The position numbers and the translations under genes are program-made. The notes under the pieces were generated by a model. The model saw only the letters and a program-made list of their open reading frames with translations, was not told where the DNA came from and searched no databases. A stretch of DNA of 64,000 nt from Sulfitobacter brevis (lineage in GTDB: Bacteria > Pseudomonadota > Alphaproteobacteria > Rhodobacterales > Rhodobacteraceae). The DNA lies in assembly GCF_900112755.1 (NCBI RefSeq), contig NZ_FOMW01000011.1, positions 62,001-126,000 on the forward strand, written 5' to 3'. Shown here in pieces: positions 1 to 8,507 of this stretch (the stretch's first letter is position 1; every line of letters starts with the position of its first letter).

Positions 1-674
1 TGGCGGAATACTTCAAATCGCAGGGCAAACAGGTTTTGTTGCTGCTCGATTCGGTCACTCGCTTTGCCATGGCGCAGCGCGAAATCGGGCTGGCGCGGGG
101 CGAGCCGCCGACCCTGCGCGGCTATCCCCCGTCGGTGTTCAGCGACCTGCCACATTTGTTGGAGCGGGCAGGGCCGGGCCGCGAAGGTGAGGGCGATATC
201 ACCGCGCTGTATACGGTGCTGGTGGACGGCGATGACATGAACGAACCCATCGCCGACGCGGTGCGCGGCATTGTCGATGGCCATTTGGTGCTGGATCGGC
301 GTATCGCCGAGCAGGGGCGCTTTCCAGCGATTGATTTGCAACGCTCGCTGTCGCGGATGCTGCCTGACTGCCACTCCGCCGAGGAATACGAGATCACCAG
401 AACCGCGCGCCGCGCCTTGGGGCGCTATGCGGATATGGAGGATCTGATCCGGCTCGGCGCCTACAAAGAAGGCTCTGACCCCGAGACGGACGAGGCGATC
501 CGGTTTTTCAAGGTCGCAGGCCCCTATCTGAACCAGCGCCGCGGTGAGAAAGTGCCTGCCAGCCAAAGCTTTGCCGAGATGTACCGCATGGTGCTGGAGG
601 CGGGGATTACCGATCCGCTACAGGCGTTCTTTGCCGAGGCCGAGCGCCAGCGGACCGAGGTCGCCGCGCAATAA
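1..674 (+). CDS. fliI: Flagellum-specific ATPase FliI, C-terminal half (5' end outside window)
   Basis: This is the ATPase of the flagellar type III export apparatus, which energises export of rod, hook and filament subunits at the cytoplasmic face of the basal body. The reading frame is open from base 3 and gives about 223 residues of a family usually near 440. The visible part starts at the Walker B strand (LLLLLDSVTRFAMAQREIGLA) and continues through the PPSVFSDLPHLLERAG segment, the GDITALYTVLVDGDD segment and the RRIAEQGRFPAIDL segment, all characteristic of FliI. It is convergent with flagellin. Only the start and the Walker A half are missing, because the window begins inside the gene. 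Confidence 0.96.
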   Translation, partial: AEYFKSQGKQVLLLLDSVTRFAMAQREIGLARGEPPTLRGYPPSVFSDLPHLLERAGPGREGEGDITALYTVLVDGDDMNEPIADAVRGIVDGHLVLDRRIAEQGRFPAIDLQRSLSRMLPDCHSAEEYEITRTARRALGRYADMEDLIRLGAYKEGSDPETDEAIRFFKVAGPYLNQRRGEKVPASQSFAEMYRMVLEAGITDPLQAFFAEAERQRTEVAAQ

Positions 675-699
675 AAAAACCACCTCTGGGGGGAGGTGG
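673..699 (-). terminator. Rho-independent terminator of the flagellin gene
   Basis: CCACCTC (680-686) and GAGGTGG (693-699) form a perfect 7-bp stem with a 6-nt loop. Read on the minus strand the stem is followed by seven T (673-679). It lies about 80 nt beyond the flagellin stop, as expected for a highly expressed monocistronic gene. Confidence 0.8.
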
Positions 700-723
700 C
701 GCGTAGGCCGGTTGGCCCGAGTG

Positions 724-750
724 CCGCACCCGATGAAAAACCGGATGCGG
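724..750 (+). terminator. Possible weak terminator hairpin after fliI
   Basis: CCGCA (724-728) pairs with TGCGG (746-750), and inner CCG/CGG pairs extend the stem across one mismatch around an A-rich loop. Only a short T/A tract follows, so this may merely stabilise the 3' end of the transcript. Confidence 0.35.
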
Positions 751-780
751 TTAAATTATCAATCTTGAGCTACGCCGCTA

Positions 781-1662
781 TTAACGGAACAGGCTCAGGA
801 TGTTCTGTGGGGCCTGGTTGGCGATCGACAGGGACTGTGTCGCAAGCTGCTGCTGGACCTGATAGGCCTGCAAACGGGCTGCTTCTTCTTCCATGTCGGC
901 GTCAACCATCGAGGAAATGCCGGAATCCAGCGTATCTGTCAGGCTTTCGAGGAACTGCATCTGACCGTCGAGGGTGTTCTCAGTGATGCCGAGGGATGTC
1001 GCCGCAGTGATGGAAAGCGCCAACTGACCTTCCGCCGCTGCCAGACGGGTTTGCATATTATTAGATTCGTCGACGCCAGTTGTGGTGGCATCGTCTTCAA
1101 CGTCCGCTGCGGTCACGTCGATTGCTGCCAAAGCGGTCTGAATGGCTTGTAGATCGACCTTATCGAAACTGATCTTTGTAGTATTAAACCCTGTACCACC
1201 GGCACGTGTCACACCAGTTACGACTGTAACCGTGGTGGATTCACCTGCCGCAACACCACCGACTAGATCGTCACCGTTGAACGTTGCTTGGTCGATTGCT
1301 GACTGCATGTTTGCGGCTAGGGCAACCAGTTCTTTCTGAACGTCGGCTTTGTTGACGCCATCGCTCTGGGCAAAGGCAATACGCTCGACCATCTTCTGCG
1401 CGATATCGCTGACGGTTTCTGCGCCAAGACGGGCAGTAGCGACGGAGTTTTTGGTAGCGGTCAGGCCTTCGTTGATGGCCTTATACATACCGCTGTCACC
1501 CTTCATCGTTTCTGAGATGGCGAAATAGGCGGCGTTTTCTTTACCGGAACGAACCTGCAGACCGCTCGATACGCGGTTTTGCGTCTCGTTCAGGCCACGG
1601 TTGACATCGTTAAGCGTGGCGAGTGCCACCATTGCGGAACTATTGGTGAGAATGGACGACAT
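781..1662 (-). CDS. flaA: Flagellin (filament subunit)
   Basis: This 293-residue flagellin polymerises into the filament after export. The N-terminal D0/D1 segment (residues about 1-140) begins MSSILTNSSAMVALATLNDVN and contains the NRVSSGLQVRSGKENAAYFA core. The C-terminal D0 segment ends in QATQSLSIANQAPQ-like helix residues followed by NILSLFR. The middle domain is short, as in many alphaproteobacterial flagellins. A GAGGAGAG ribosome binding site lies 6-13 nt before the ATG. The gene stands alone, with its own promoter region carrying a CtrA-type site and its own terminator. No second flagellin is seen in the window. Confidence 0.97.
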   Translation of the reverse strand: MSSILTNSSAMVALATLNDVNRGLNETQNRVSSGLQVRSGKENAAYFAISETMKGDSGMYKAINEGLTATKNSVATARLGAETVSDIAQKMVERIAFAQSDGVNKADVQKELVALAANMQSAIDQATFNGDDLVGGVAAGESTTVTVVTGVTRAGGTGFNTTKISFDKVDLQAIQTALAAIDVTAADVEDDATTTGVDESNNMQTRLAAAEGQLALSITAATSLGITENTLDGQMQFLESLTDTLDSGISSMVDADMEEEAARLQAYQVQQQLATQSLSIANQAPQNILSLFR

Positions 1663-1685
1663 TTAATGCTCTCCTCGTTTCTCAT

Positions 1686-1707
1686 ATTATATCAGTCTTC
1701 TGACTGA
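1686..1707 (-). promoter_or_regulatory. Putative flagellin promoter -10 with adjacent inverted repeat
   Basis: On the minus strand TATAAT (1686-1691) lies about 24 nt before the flagellin ATG. Immediately upstream is a perfect inverted repeat, TCAGTC-N4-GACTGA (1692-1707), which would fill the -10/-35 spacer. No good -35 hexamer is visible, which fits an activator-dependent promoter. The start point is inferred, not shown. Confidence 0.45.
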
Positions 1708-1747
1708 GTGTGGCTCATGGCCAACAAGGGCTAGATAAGGCCTGAAG

Positions 1748-1762
1748 TTAAGGGAGGGTTAA
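1748..1762 (-). promoter_or_regulatory. CtrA-type binding site upstream of flagellin
   Basis: TTAA (1748-1751), seven bases, TTAA (1759-1762) matches the TTAA-N7-TTAA consensus of the alphaproteobacterial cell-cycle and motility regulator CtrA exactly. It lies 86 nt upstream of the flagellin start codon, just past the end of the flgN-like gene. CtrA control of flagellar genes is established in Rhodobacterales; binding here is inferred. Confidence 0.6.
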
Positions 1763-1791
1763 AAAAAATCGCGGTTTCGAATAAATCTTCG

Positions 1792-2277
1792 TCAAAGTTC
1801 CTGATCGAGGTTCACCGCGCCGCCTGTGGCCGCCCCCCGTTTATGACCGGACTTTCCGTATACGCCTGATAAGCCATTGCGATTGGTAATTTTTTCGACC
1901 TCACGCAAAACTGTACGCGCCGCCACAGTCATACGTGACAAAAGCGCATCGTCTTCTTCAATATTTTTCTTCAACACGGCCAGATGCTCTTTGATCCCGA
2001 GGTTGCTAGCGGCCTCGTGATGCAAGAACGGCTCGATCAGCGGGGTGCGTAGCTCCAGCCACTTCAGGACTTTGGACTTTTCCTCATAGACCTGCCCCAC
2101 GACTTCCAGTTCGCCTGCTTTGATTGCGTCGATCTCGCGCCGCAGAATGGTGACGGTTTCCTTAATCTTGCCCACGTAGGCATCAAGGTTTTGCGCGTCT
2201 TCGTTCGTTAATGCAATCGGCGCGGCAGGGTTCACCGCCTCCCGTTCGCCAAAGCGGAATTTTTTGCGCGGAATCAT
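1792..2277 (-). CDS. FlgN-like flagellar export chaperone (probable)
   Basis: This 161-residue, largely helical, charged protein has no signal peptide. Its long amphipathic stretches (for example DAYVGKIKETVTILRREIDAIK and the EEKSKVLKWLELRTPLIEPFL segment), its size and an NRNGLSGVYGKSG-type tail resemble FlgN, the cytosolic chaperone that keeps the hook-filament junction proteins FlgK and FlgL unfolded for export. FlgK and FlgL are encoded 3 kb away. The start ATG overlaps the stop of the flgJ-like gene (ATGA), so the three genes from flgI form a coupled operon. FlgN family members are very divergent, so the name is a family-level inference; an unrelated flagellar helical protein is possible. 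Confidence 0.55.
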   Translation of the reverse strand: MIPRKKFRFGEREAVNPAAPIALTNEDAQNLDAYVGKIKETVTILRREIDAIKAGELEVVGQVYEEKSKVLKWLELRTPLIEPFLHHEAASNLGIKEHLAVLKKNIEEDDALLSRMTVAARTVLREVEKITNRNGLSGVYGKSGHKRGAATGGAVNLDQEL

Positions 2278-2570
2278 GGAGTCGCCTCGGTTTTAGTCGG
2301 TTGGGTATAGGCGTTGAGCATCTTTTCGACCGATCCGGTCAGCCCGAGTCCGCCTTGCTCAACCAGATGGTTGGCCACGGCTTCGGACATGAAGGAGCGC
2401 CACATCTCGGCCTGGTCCGGCCCGCCGAAAGCTGTGTCGCCCGTGGTCTTCATCATCTCGTCGACGAATTGCGTCAGAAACACAGATTCGAATTCCTTGG
2501 CGGTCTGGTGTGCCTTGGCGGCATCAATGTTTTGGCCCGCAGGCGGAGCGGGGGGCAGGGCGTTCACCAT
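2274..2570 (-). CDS. flgJ: Rod-binding protein, FlgJ N-terminal domain only
   Basis: This is a 98-residue protein corresponding to the rod-capping half of FlgJ. The segment KEFESVFLTQFVDEMMKTTG followed by GPDQAEMWRSFMSEAVANHL is the conserved rod-binding domain. The muramidase half of enterobacterial FlgJ is absent, as is usual in alphaproteobacteria, where a separate lytic transglycosylase (not seen here) opens the peptidoglycan. The ATG at 2570 overlaps the flgI stop by one base (TGATG), which is why this start is preferred to the in-frame TTG just upstream. The protein probably acts in the periplasm during rod assembly. Confidence 0.85.
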   Translation of the reverse strand: MVNALPPAPPAGQNIDAAKAHQTAKEFESVFLTQFVDEMMKTTGDTAFGGPDQAEMWRSFMSEAVANHLVEQGGLGLTGSVEKMLNAYTQPTKTEATP

Positions 2571-3754
2571 CAAATAATCTCCAGATCAGCGTGCAGCGCG
2601 CCGGCCGCCTTGATCGCTTGCAAGATCGCGATGGTCTGCCGCGCGCCAACACCGATGGCGTTGAGACCATTCACCAATTCCTGCAGGCTGACGTCGCCAT
2701 TAAGAATGGTAAAGCTGCGCTCGATCTCCTGTACCTGTATCTCGGTTTCCGGAACAATGACCGTACTGCCGCCGATGGTGATTGAACGGTTCGACGCCAC
2801 AGTCGTATCGCCTAGCACACTGACCGGACCCGGTTGGCTTACGCTGTAGTTTTCCTGCACCTGCACGGTCAATCCACCTTGGCTAATTGCAACCTGCGCG
2901 ATCCGGACGTTGGCACCCATGACAATGGTACCTGATTTTTCATCCACAACCACGCGGGCTACCGCATCGGGCTGCACCATCAAGCTTTCAATGGCCATAA
3001 TCGTGTCGGGGACGTTGCTTTTGCCGGGTATCCAGACCTCGATCGTGCCTGAATCAAGCACTTCGACAGCGCTGCTGCCCAGCAATTTGGCGACGGCATC
3101 ATGCACCCGCGCGGCAGTGGTGAAATCGGGGTCGCGCAGGGCGATGCGCACGCTGTCCATCTCGAAAAGGCTGAACTCGACCTCGCGCTCAACGATGCCG
3201 CCGTTTTCAATCCGTGCAATGGTTGGCACGCCTTCAACAATCGAAGCCGCGTTGCCCTCGACACTATACCCCGAAGTCGCAAGCGCGCCTTGCGCAACCG
3301 CATAGACAGCGCCATCTGCAGCTGTCAGCGGTGTCACCAACAGCGTACCGCCACGCAAGCTGGTGGCATCGCCCAGCGACGAGACAGTCACATCAATCGG
3401 CGAGCCGCGCCGCGCAAAGGGCGGCAGCTTGGCCGTTACCATCACCGCCGCAGTATTTTTGGTCTTAAGCGTGTCGGCCTCCAGATTGGCGACGCCGAGG
3501 CGTTCGAGCATGCCGCGAATAGATTCGCGGGTGAAGGGGCTGGAGTTCAGCTTGTCGCCCGTCCCCAGCAGACCAACCACAAGGCCATAGCCAATCAGGT
3601 GGTTCTCCCGAACCCCTTCGAAATTGGCGATATCCTTGATGCGAACCTCAGCATTGGCCGCAAAAGGGGCGATCCCCACCGCGAACGCCAGGACACCGAT
3701 TTGCAGGTGCCGCAGCAAGCGCCGGATCGTTGGAAAGTGGCTCGTTTGAGTCAT
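2570..3754 (-). CDS. flgI: Flagellar P-ring protein FlgI
   Basis: FlgI forms the periplasmic P-ring that, with the FlgH L-ring, acts as the bushing for the rod. The 394-residue product has a Sec signal peptide (hydrophobic run IGVLAFAVGIAPFAANA) and then the family hallmarks EVRIKDIANFEGVRENHLIGYGLVVGL and GTGDKLNSSPFT. Near the end are YSVSQPGPVSVLGDT and GVGARQTIAILQAIKAAGALHADLEII. The start at 3754 is chosen because it gives a normal signal peptide; an upstream ATG/TTG pair (3772/3775) would add 6-7 residues. It heads the flgI-flgJ-flgN operon and is divergent from the FtcR-like regulator. Confidence 0.95.
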   Translation of the reverse strand: MTQTSHFPTIRRLLRHLQIGVLAFAVGIAPFAANAEVRIKDIANFEGVRENHLIGYGLVVGLLGTGDKLNSSPFTRESIRGMLERLGVANLEADTLKTKNTAAVMVTAKLPPFARRGSPIDVTVSSLGDATSLRGGTLLVTPLTAADGAVYAVAQGALATSGYSVEGNAASIVEGVPTIARIENGGIVEREVEFSLFEMDSVRIALRDPDFTTAARVHDAVAKLLGSSAVEVLDSGTIEVWIPGKSNVPDTIMAIESLMVQPDAVARVVVDEKSGTIVMGANVRIAQVAISQGGLTVQVQENYSVSQPGPVSVLGDTTVASNRSITIGGSTVIVPETEIQVQEIERSFTILNGDVSLQELVNGLNAIGVGARQTIAILQAIKAAGALHADLEII

Positions 3755-3912
3755 TCTGCGCGCCCCGTGCATCAAGAACAGTGTAAGCTATCCTCAATAT
3801 ATCGCTTAGATCTTGGCATTATGCAATATAGATCACCGTTTATCGTTGTATGCGAAGTCTTTCCTTGCTAGCTATCAAGGATAAACAAGAATTTCTTGGG
3901 GTTAGCTGGACT

Positions 3913-4617
3913 ATGCGGGCATATGTATTTGAACAGCAAGATGATCGTCGCGCGGCGCTAATCGCCGAAATGCGAACCTCAGGGTTTGAGCCGCAGATCA
4001 TCGAGCCTGAATTCTTCCAGTCCGATCTCAGCGTGTTGCTGCAACCGGGCCATGAAACCCGCGCGGTTATGCTGGGCGAGTGCAAAGAGGTGCGCAGCTA
4101 CATACGCGCCATGCGCAACGCAGGTTGTGCCAACCCGATCGTGGTATTCCGCAACTTCCGCAATGCGCAGGATACCTCCGAACTGCTCAACCTCGGTGCG
4201 GATGACGTGATCGTCGCGCCGTTTCGCGGTGAAGAGATCATGTCGCGGACCAATTCGATCATCCGCCGTCTGTGTGGCCATGCTGCCGATAACGTGGTGG
4301 TTGGCGAACTCACTGCCTATTTCGATGGCCGCGATCCCATCGTCTCCGGCAGTCGGATCAAGCTGTCAAAGCGCGAACATTCGGTGTTCCAGCATCTGGC
4401 CTTGAACCCGCATAAAGTGATCTCGAAGGACGCGATCTATGACGCCGTTTATGGTGCCAGTATCGACCAGCCTTTCGACAAGGTGATCGACGTTTATATT
4501 TGCAAACTGCGCAAGAAGATCGCCTCTGCGTCGGAAAGTGGCTGGCAGTATATCGAAACCGTGCACGGGCGCGGCTACAAGCTCAGCATGCCCGAGGCGA
4601 TGTCGGACGCCAGCTGA
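3913..4617 (+). CDS. OmpR-type flagellar response regulator, FtcR/Rem-like, with degenerate receiver
   Basis: This 234-residue regulator has an N-terminal receiver-like domain (about 1-115) and a C-terminal winged helix (about 135-230) with the PhoB/OmpR hallmarks KLSKREHSVFQHLALNPHKV, DVYICKLRKKI and ETVHGRGYKL. Its position inside the flagellar cluster fits the orphan flagellar activators FtcR (Brucella) and Rem (Sinorhizobium). The receiver lacks the usual acceptor Asp: strand 3 reads AVMLGECKEV where DxxxP is expected, and the conserved Lys of the KPF motif is Ala (IVAPF). Phosphorylation-independent action is therefore likely. An ATG at 3850 would add 21 residues; 3913 is preferred because the domain begins there. 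Its TGA abuts the flgL stop, forming TGATCA. Confidence 0.75.
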   Translation: MRAYVFEQQDDRRAALIAEMRTSGFEPQIIEPEFFQSDLSVLLQPGHETRAVMLGECKEVRSYIRAMRNAGCANPIVVFRNFRNAQDTSELLNLGADDVIVAPFRGEEIMSRTNSIIRRLCGHAADNVVVGELTAYFDGRDPIVSGSRIKLSKREHSVFQHLALNPHKVISKDAIYDAVYGASIDQPFDKVIDVYICKLRKKIASASESGWQYIETVHGRGYKLSMPEAMSDAS

Positions 4618-5700
4618 TCAGCGCAGGTAGTTCAGGATCGACATGCCCGACAACCGCGCGGAGACCTGATAGCTGGCCTGCAGTTGCGTTTCGAGGCTCT
4701 GCATCCGCGTGATCGCCTCATAGGGATCAACGCTCTCGTAATCCGAAATTTGTGTGCGCCGAACCAGCGACAAATCAGTCAATTGGGTCTGCGTGGTTTC
4801 CACCACCTGCTGGTTAAATCCAACGCGGGCAGAGACTTGCAGTATGCCTTCCTGCCCCTTTGTCAGCGACGTGACAACGCGGTCCATCCATGTGGCATAG
4901 GCGGCGTCGTCCATTTTGCTCACATCGGTGACCGCAAGCATTGCCAGACCTTTTAACGCTTCGCGGAAGGGTTCGTCGTTGGCGCGGGCGCCATACACTA
5001 CTTCCTGACCGTTGTTCACCCAAGCGTTGACCTGCTTTGACGGCTGCCCGCTGGCGGTCTGCGCAGGCGATCCGCCATAGAAGGTCGTCTCGAAATTCCG
5101 GTTGGGGTTCGCTGTATCCGCTGAGTTGAAGGCCGCATCGATTTGATCGGCGATGGCTGCGGCATCGGCTGCGCTCACCGGACCGCCGCCAAAGATCGAC
5201 GCCATCGCATCGGCAGGGGAGAGACCCGTGGTTGCGTTGGTCTCACTCCATCGCGTTAAGGGCGGCACTTCCGAGCGGAGCCCTGAAAACAGATGATCGC
5301 CGTTGAAGCTGATGTTGAGGGTGGCCACGATGCTTTCCAAAGCGGCCTTGGCGTCTTGTTGCAGAACCTCGGCGCCATTCTGCGGGCGGGTGGCGTTGGA
5401 AAGGGTGGTTTCCAACACCGCCTGGATACGTCCGCGTGCACTGTCGAGCGAGGTCAGCATTGCTTGCAGTTTGTTGCCCAACAGCGCGTTGGATTTCATG
5501 TAGGTCTGGGTGTCGGCTTCAGAAGCGCGCAGCCGCATGACCGACGACGCCCGCGACCCCAGATCTTCGTAGATGTCTGCTTTGCGTCCGGTCGCGACTT
5601 CTTGCCCCGCCTTTTGCAAGGCAATCGTCGTGCTTTGCACGTTCTGGCGGCTGAAAAAGTTGAATTGAAAACTGGAACTGCCGCCGATGGACCACGTCAT
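4618..5700 (-). CDS. flgL: Flagellar hook-filament junction protein FlgL (HAP3)
   Basis: This 360-residue protein connects the FlgK ring to flagellin. The N-terminal flagellin-like helix region (FFSRQNVQSTTIALQKAGQEVATGRK, then GSRASSVMRLRASEAD) and the C-terminal helix region (YESVDPYEAITRMQSLETQL, then SYQVSARLSGMSILNYL) match FlgL. A central ISFNGDHLFSGLRSE segment corresponds to the conserved GxYLFSG motif. It is the last gene of flgE-flgK-flgL, with 10 nt separating it from flgK, and is exported by the flagellar type III system without a cleaved signal peptide. Confidence 0.9.
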   Translation of the reverse strand: MTWSIGGSSSFQFNFFSRQNVQSTTIALQKAGQEVATGRKADIYEDLGSRASSVMRLRASEADTQTYMKSNALLGNKLQAMLTSLDSARGRIQAVLETTLSNATRPQNGAEVLQQDAKAALESIVATLNISFNGDHLFSGLRSEVPPLTRWSETNATTGLSPADAMASIFGGGPVSAADAAAIADQIDAAFNSADTANPNRNFETTFYGGSPAQTASGQPSKQVNAWVNNGQEVVYGARANDEPFREALKGLAMLAVTDVSKMDDAAYATWMDRVVTSLTKGQEGILQVSARVGFNQQVVETTQTQLTDLSLVRRTQISDYESVDPYEAITRMQSLETQLQASYQVSARLSGMSILNYLR

Positions 5701-5710
5701 GTCATAATCC

Positions 5711-7129
5711 TCATACTGCCGCGATCAACGTGTCGATCATCTCGGAAATGGTTGTTAGAACCCGCGAATTTGCCGCATAGCTTTGTTCGATCAGCATGAG
5801 TTGCTGCATCTCGTCGTCGATATTGACGCCTTCGGCATTGCGCCGTGCCGACATCACCACCTCGGCAGCAGAGCTGGCCGCCTCGAAATTATTGGTGGCG
5901 CGGATACGGGCGCCGGCCTGGCTTGTGACCATTTCAGCAGCAAAGTTCTGCAGGGTGACAGTGTCCGGAATACCGGTCTCGCTATGCGCACCCATGGCAT
6001 CGCTGAGCGTTGCGATGAAGGCAGAAATTTGTGTTGAATCCGCCGCATCACCCGGGCCGGGGGCACCCAGGCCATCGCGAATGCGCCACACTTCGGCGTC
6101 ACCCGTGGGCGATACTTTACTGTTGATTGCGATGCGGCTAGCCAGCCCGTCGATCTTGGTCGAATCAAAAGCCACGCCGTTATCGGTGAAAAGCCCCGCA
6201 TCGCCCGGCGCAAGCGAACTGTCTGCGCCCTCGAACTGCTGGATGATGCCGCGCGCCAATTCATCAAGTTGCAGCTTGAACCGCGGAATAATGTCGCGCT
6301 TCAGCTCCGACAGGCCGACGAGGCTGCCATGTTGTAAGCCCCTCACGCCTTCCTTGAACGGGGTAATATCCTGCGCACCCGCTTTAAGCGTGCCGTCGCC
6401 GGGGTTGTAGGTCACGTCTTGAACCTGATCGCCTTCCAGTAAGGCCGCACCACCGATGGTATAGATACTGATCGTGCCGATGGAGGAGATCGTCGAGCGG
6501 ATATCGACGATGCCCGAGATCTGGTCGAGCACGAGGTCGATCTGTTCGGCCACTTTAGCGGACTCAAAAGTGCCAGAGGCAAGCCCGCCTTGCTGCACAT
6601 TCAGATCGCGCAGCTGGTACAGCGCCTGATTCAGGTCCGACACCTCATAGCGGATTTCCATATCCACTTCCGAAGCTGTGGTCCCCAGAGCAGTTGCCGC
6701 CCCACGGATCGACAGGGCCAGATCTTCCGCCGCCAGTACCGCGCCAGATTGCGCCCCGTTGGAGGAGGGCATGTTGACCAATGTCGTCAGGCTGTTCTGA
6801 AATGCCGAGAATTTATCGGCTGGCGACGTCCCGTCACCCGGCTGGCCAAGATAGGCGGTATAGCTGCTAAGCCCATCACTCACTGCCTGATAGCGGGCCA
6901 TCTTGCTGCTTTCCAACCGCGACATCCGCTGCAACGAGGCGTTAACCTCGCGGCGGATTTCACTGACGGCGGCCCCGCCGATGCTGCCTGGATTGGACAC
7001 CAGCAAACCCCGGCGACGTACGTAGCCGGGGTTCATTGCGTTCGAGACGTTGTCGGCCGCCACCCGGGAGAGCGATTGCGTGGTGCGCAACCCCGAGCTC
7101 GCCGAATTTAGCGCGTCAGTCAAACTCAT
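5711..7129 (-). CDS. flgK: Flagellar hook-associated protein FlgK (HAP1)
   Basis: FlgK caps the hook distal end and forms the first hook-filament junction ring. The 472-residue product starts MSLTDALNSASSGLRTTQSL and has the rod/hook-family motif VAADNVSNAMNPGYVRRR at about residues 23-40. Its C-terminus has NIDDEMQQLMLIEQSYAANSRVLTTISEMIDTLI, the conserved FlgK/FlgE/FlgG end. It lies between flgE and flgL in one operon (23 nt and 10 nt gaps). The length is at the short end of the family, typical of Rhodobacterales. Confidence 0.93.
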   Translation of the reverse strand: MSLTDALNSASSGLRTTQSLSRVAADNVSNAMNPGYVRRRGLLVSNPGSIGGAAVSEIRREVNASLQRMSRLESSKMARYQAVSDGLSSYTAYLGQPGDGTSPADKFSAFQNSLTTLVNMPSSNGAQSGAVLAAEDLALSIRGAATALGTTASEVDMEIRYEVSDLNQALYQLRDLNVQQGGLASGTFESAKVAEQIDLVLDQISGIVDIRSTISSIGTISIYTIGGAALLEGDQVQDVTYNPGDGTLKAGAQDITPFKEGVRGLQHGSLVGLSELKRDIIPRFKLQLDELARGIIQQFEGADSSLAPGDAGLFTDNGVAFDSTKIDGLASRIAINSKVSPTGDAEVWRIRDGLGAPGPGDAADSTQISAFIATLSDAMGAHSETGIPDTVTLQNFAAEMVTSQAGARIRATNNFEAASSAAEVVMSARRNAEGVNIDDEMQQLMLIEQSYAANSRVLTTISEMIDTLIAAV

Positions 7130-7152
7130 CGGTCAGTTCCGCGTGTTGGGGG

Positions 7153-8454
7153 TTAACGCTTCAGTCGCGTGGTTTCGTCCATCAACTCGTCAACCGTGGT
7201 GATGACCTTGGCGTTGGTCGAGAAAGCCCGCTGCGCCTTGATCAGATCGGTCATTTCCTGCGCGATATCCACGTTGGCCGATTCCAATGCACCCGCATTA
7301 ACCGAGCCCACGGTCGAGGAATTTGCCTTGAGCGCCGCGAAAGCACCGGATTCGCCGGAGAGTTTATAGGCATTGCCCTTGGCTTCGATCAGACCGTTTG
7401 GGTTGGCCACAGTCGCCACAGGGATCTCATAAAGCGCGCGACGCATGCCGTTGTCGAAAATGCCGAAAAGCGTACCGTCTTCAGAAATCTCGCTGCGCAC
7501 CAACTCGCCAACGCTGGAGCCGTCCCGGTCAAAGCCAAGGCTGAAATCACCGGCAAACTGGGTGATACCATTAAACTGCCCCGGTGCACCGAGGTTGATG
7601 TCGACCGTTTGCGGCACCGCGCCGTTGTTCAAAGTGACAGAGGCAGTGCCTGTCGCAGGATCAAAGGTAAAAGCAGCGGGCGCTGTGGCAGTGGAGGTCG
7701 CACCGCTATAGGCCATGGGCGATCCCGCAGCCGCACCGGAATCGTTGAACTCAACCTGAACGCTGCCCAAAGCAGAACCGTCGTGGCCCGAGATTGCCAA
7801 GTTCCACGTGTTCGCAGTGGTCGTTGGCGTCCACTCAAAGCTGACCCGCTGGCTTGCCCCAAGCGCGGTGAAAACTTCGGATGAAGTCACAAAGGGTGCC
7901 CCCGGAGTCGCAACGCCAGTGTCTTGTGACGGCAGGTTGCCAAAGGACGATATGGTTGTGGTGACATCGGCGGAGATTGTCACATTGCCGACGTTCACGG
8001 TTTCCATCTGGTCAAAGGAGCTGCGATCGACCGAGCCTAAGGTACCATCGAGACTGTAAGGGAACCCAGCGAGATAATAGCCCGCAGAGTTGCGCAGGTT
8101 GCCGTTGGCGTCGGGCAGGAATGATCCAGCACGGGTTAGCAGATAGTTTGTCGGCACCGTTTCATCAGGTCTGACCGAGACTGCGAAAAATCCGGCCCCG
8201 CCGATGGCCAGATCGGTCGGCGACTGGGTGGAGATCAAGCCGCCCGCGCTGGCCATATCAAGCTGGCTTACCGCTGAAACGGAGAGCACCCCTTCGCCAT
8301 TTCCGCCTGATGCCGTCGTTGTCACCATATGCGCAAACCCGCGCCGGTAACCGATCGTATTGGCGTTAGCGATGTTCTCGGAAATGCTGCCAACCTGTTG
8401 CGAATTAGCCTGCAAACCACTCACACCGGTCTGAAGCGCGCTTGAAATACTCAT
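7153..8454 (-). CDS. flgE: Flagellar hook protein FlgE
   Basis: FlgE is the subunit of the flagellar hook. The 433-residue protein begins MSISSALQTGVSGLQANSQQ with the ISENIANANTIGYRRG motif, carries the hook-protein D1/D2 insert in the middle, and ends NVDIAQEMTDLIKAQRAFSTNAKVITTVDELMDETTRLKR, the hallmark C-terminal helix. The start at 8454 is preferred to one 13 codons upstream because the FlgE family begins at this MSISSAL. It is the first gene of flgE-flgK-flgL, preceded by a CtrA-like site. Its length should be policed by the FliK protein encoded at 14.6-16.9 kb. Confidence 0.92.
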   Translation of the reverse strand: MSISSALQTGVSGLQANSQQVGSISENIANANTIGYRRGFAHMVTTTASGGNGEGVLSVSAVSQLDMASAGGLISTQSPTDLAIGGAGFFAVSVRPDETVPTNYLLTRAGSFLPDANGNLRNSAGYYLAGFPYSLDGTLGSVDRSSFDQMETVNVGNVTISADVTTTISSFGNLPSQDTGVATPGAPFVTSSEVFTALGASQRVSFEWTPTTTANTWNLAISGHDGSALGSVQVEFNDSGAAAGSPMAYSGATSTATAPAAFTFDPATGTASVTLNNGAVPQTVDINLGAPGQFNGITQFAGDFSLGFDRDGSSVGELVRSEISEDGTLFGIFDNGMRRALYEIPVATVANPNGLIEAKGNAYKLSGESGAFAALKANSSTVGSVNAGALESANVDIAQEMTDLIKAQRAFSTNAKVITTVDELMDETTRLKR

Positions 8455-8507
8455 CCTGCCACCCGTTTTTATATCCTTGGTATCAAAGGACACTTACACG
8501 CTAGAGT

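Noticed and set aside
3776..3912. TTGGCATTATGCA as a sigma-54 promoter between flgI and the regulator
   Set aside because: The distance between the GG and GC elements is too short for the -24/-12 consensus.
4613..4622. Shared TGATCA at convergent gene ends (also at 61889-61894) as a functional site
   Set aside because: It arises simply because TGA on one strand abuts TCA, the complement of TGA on the other. Two cases are not enough to propose a signal.
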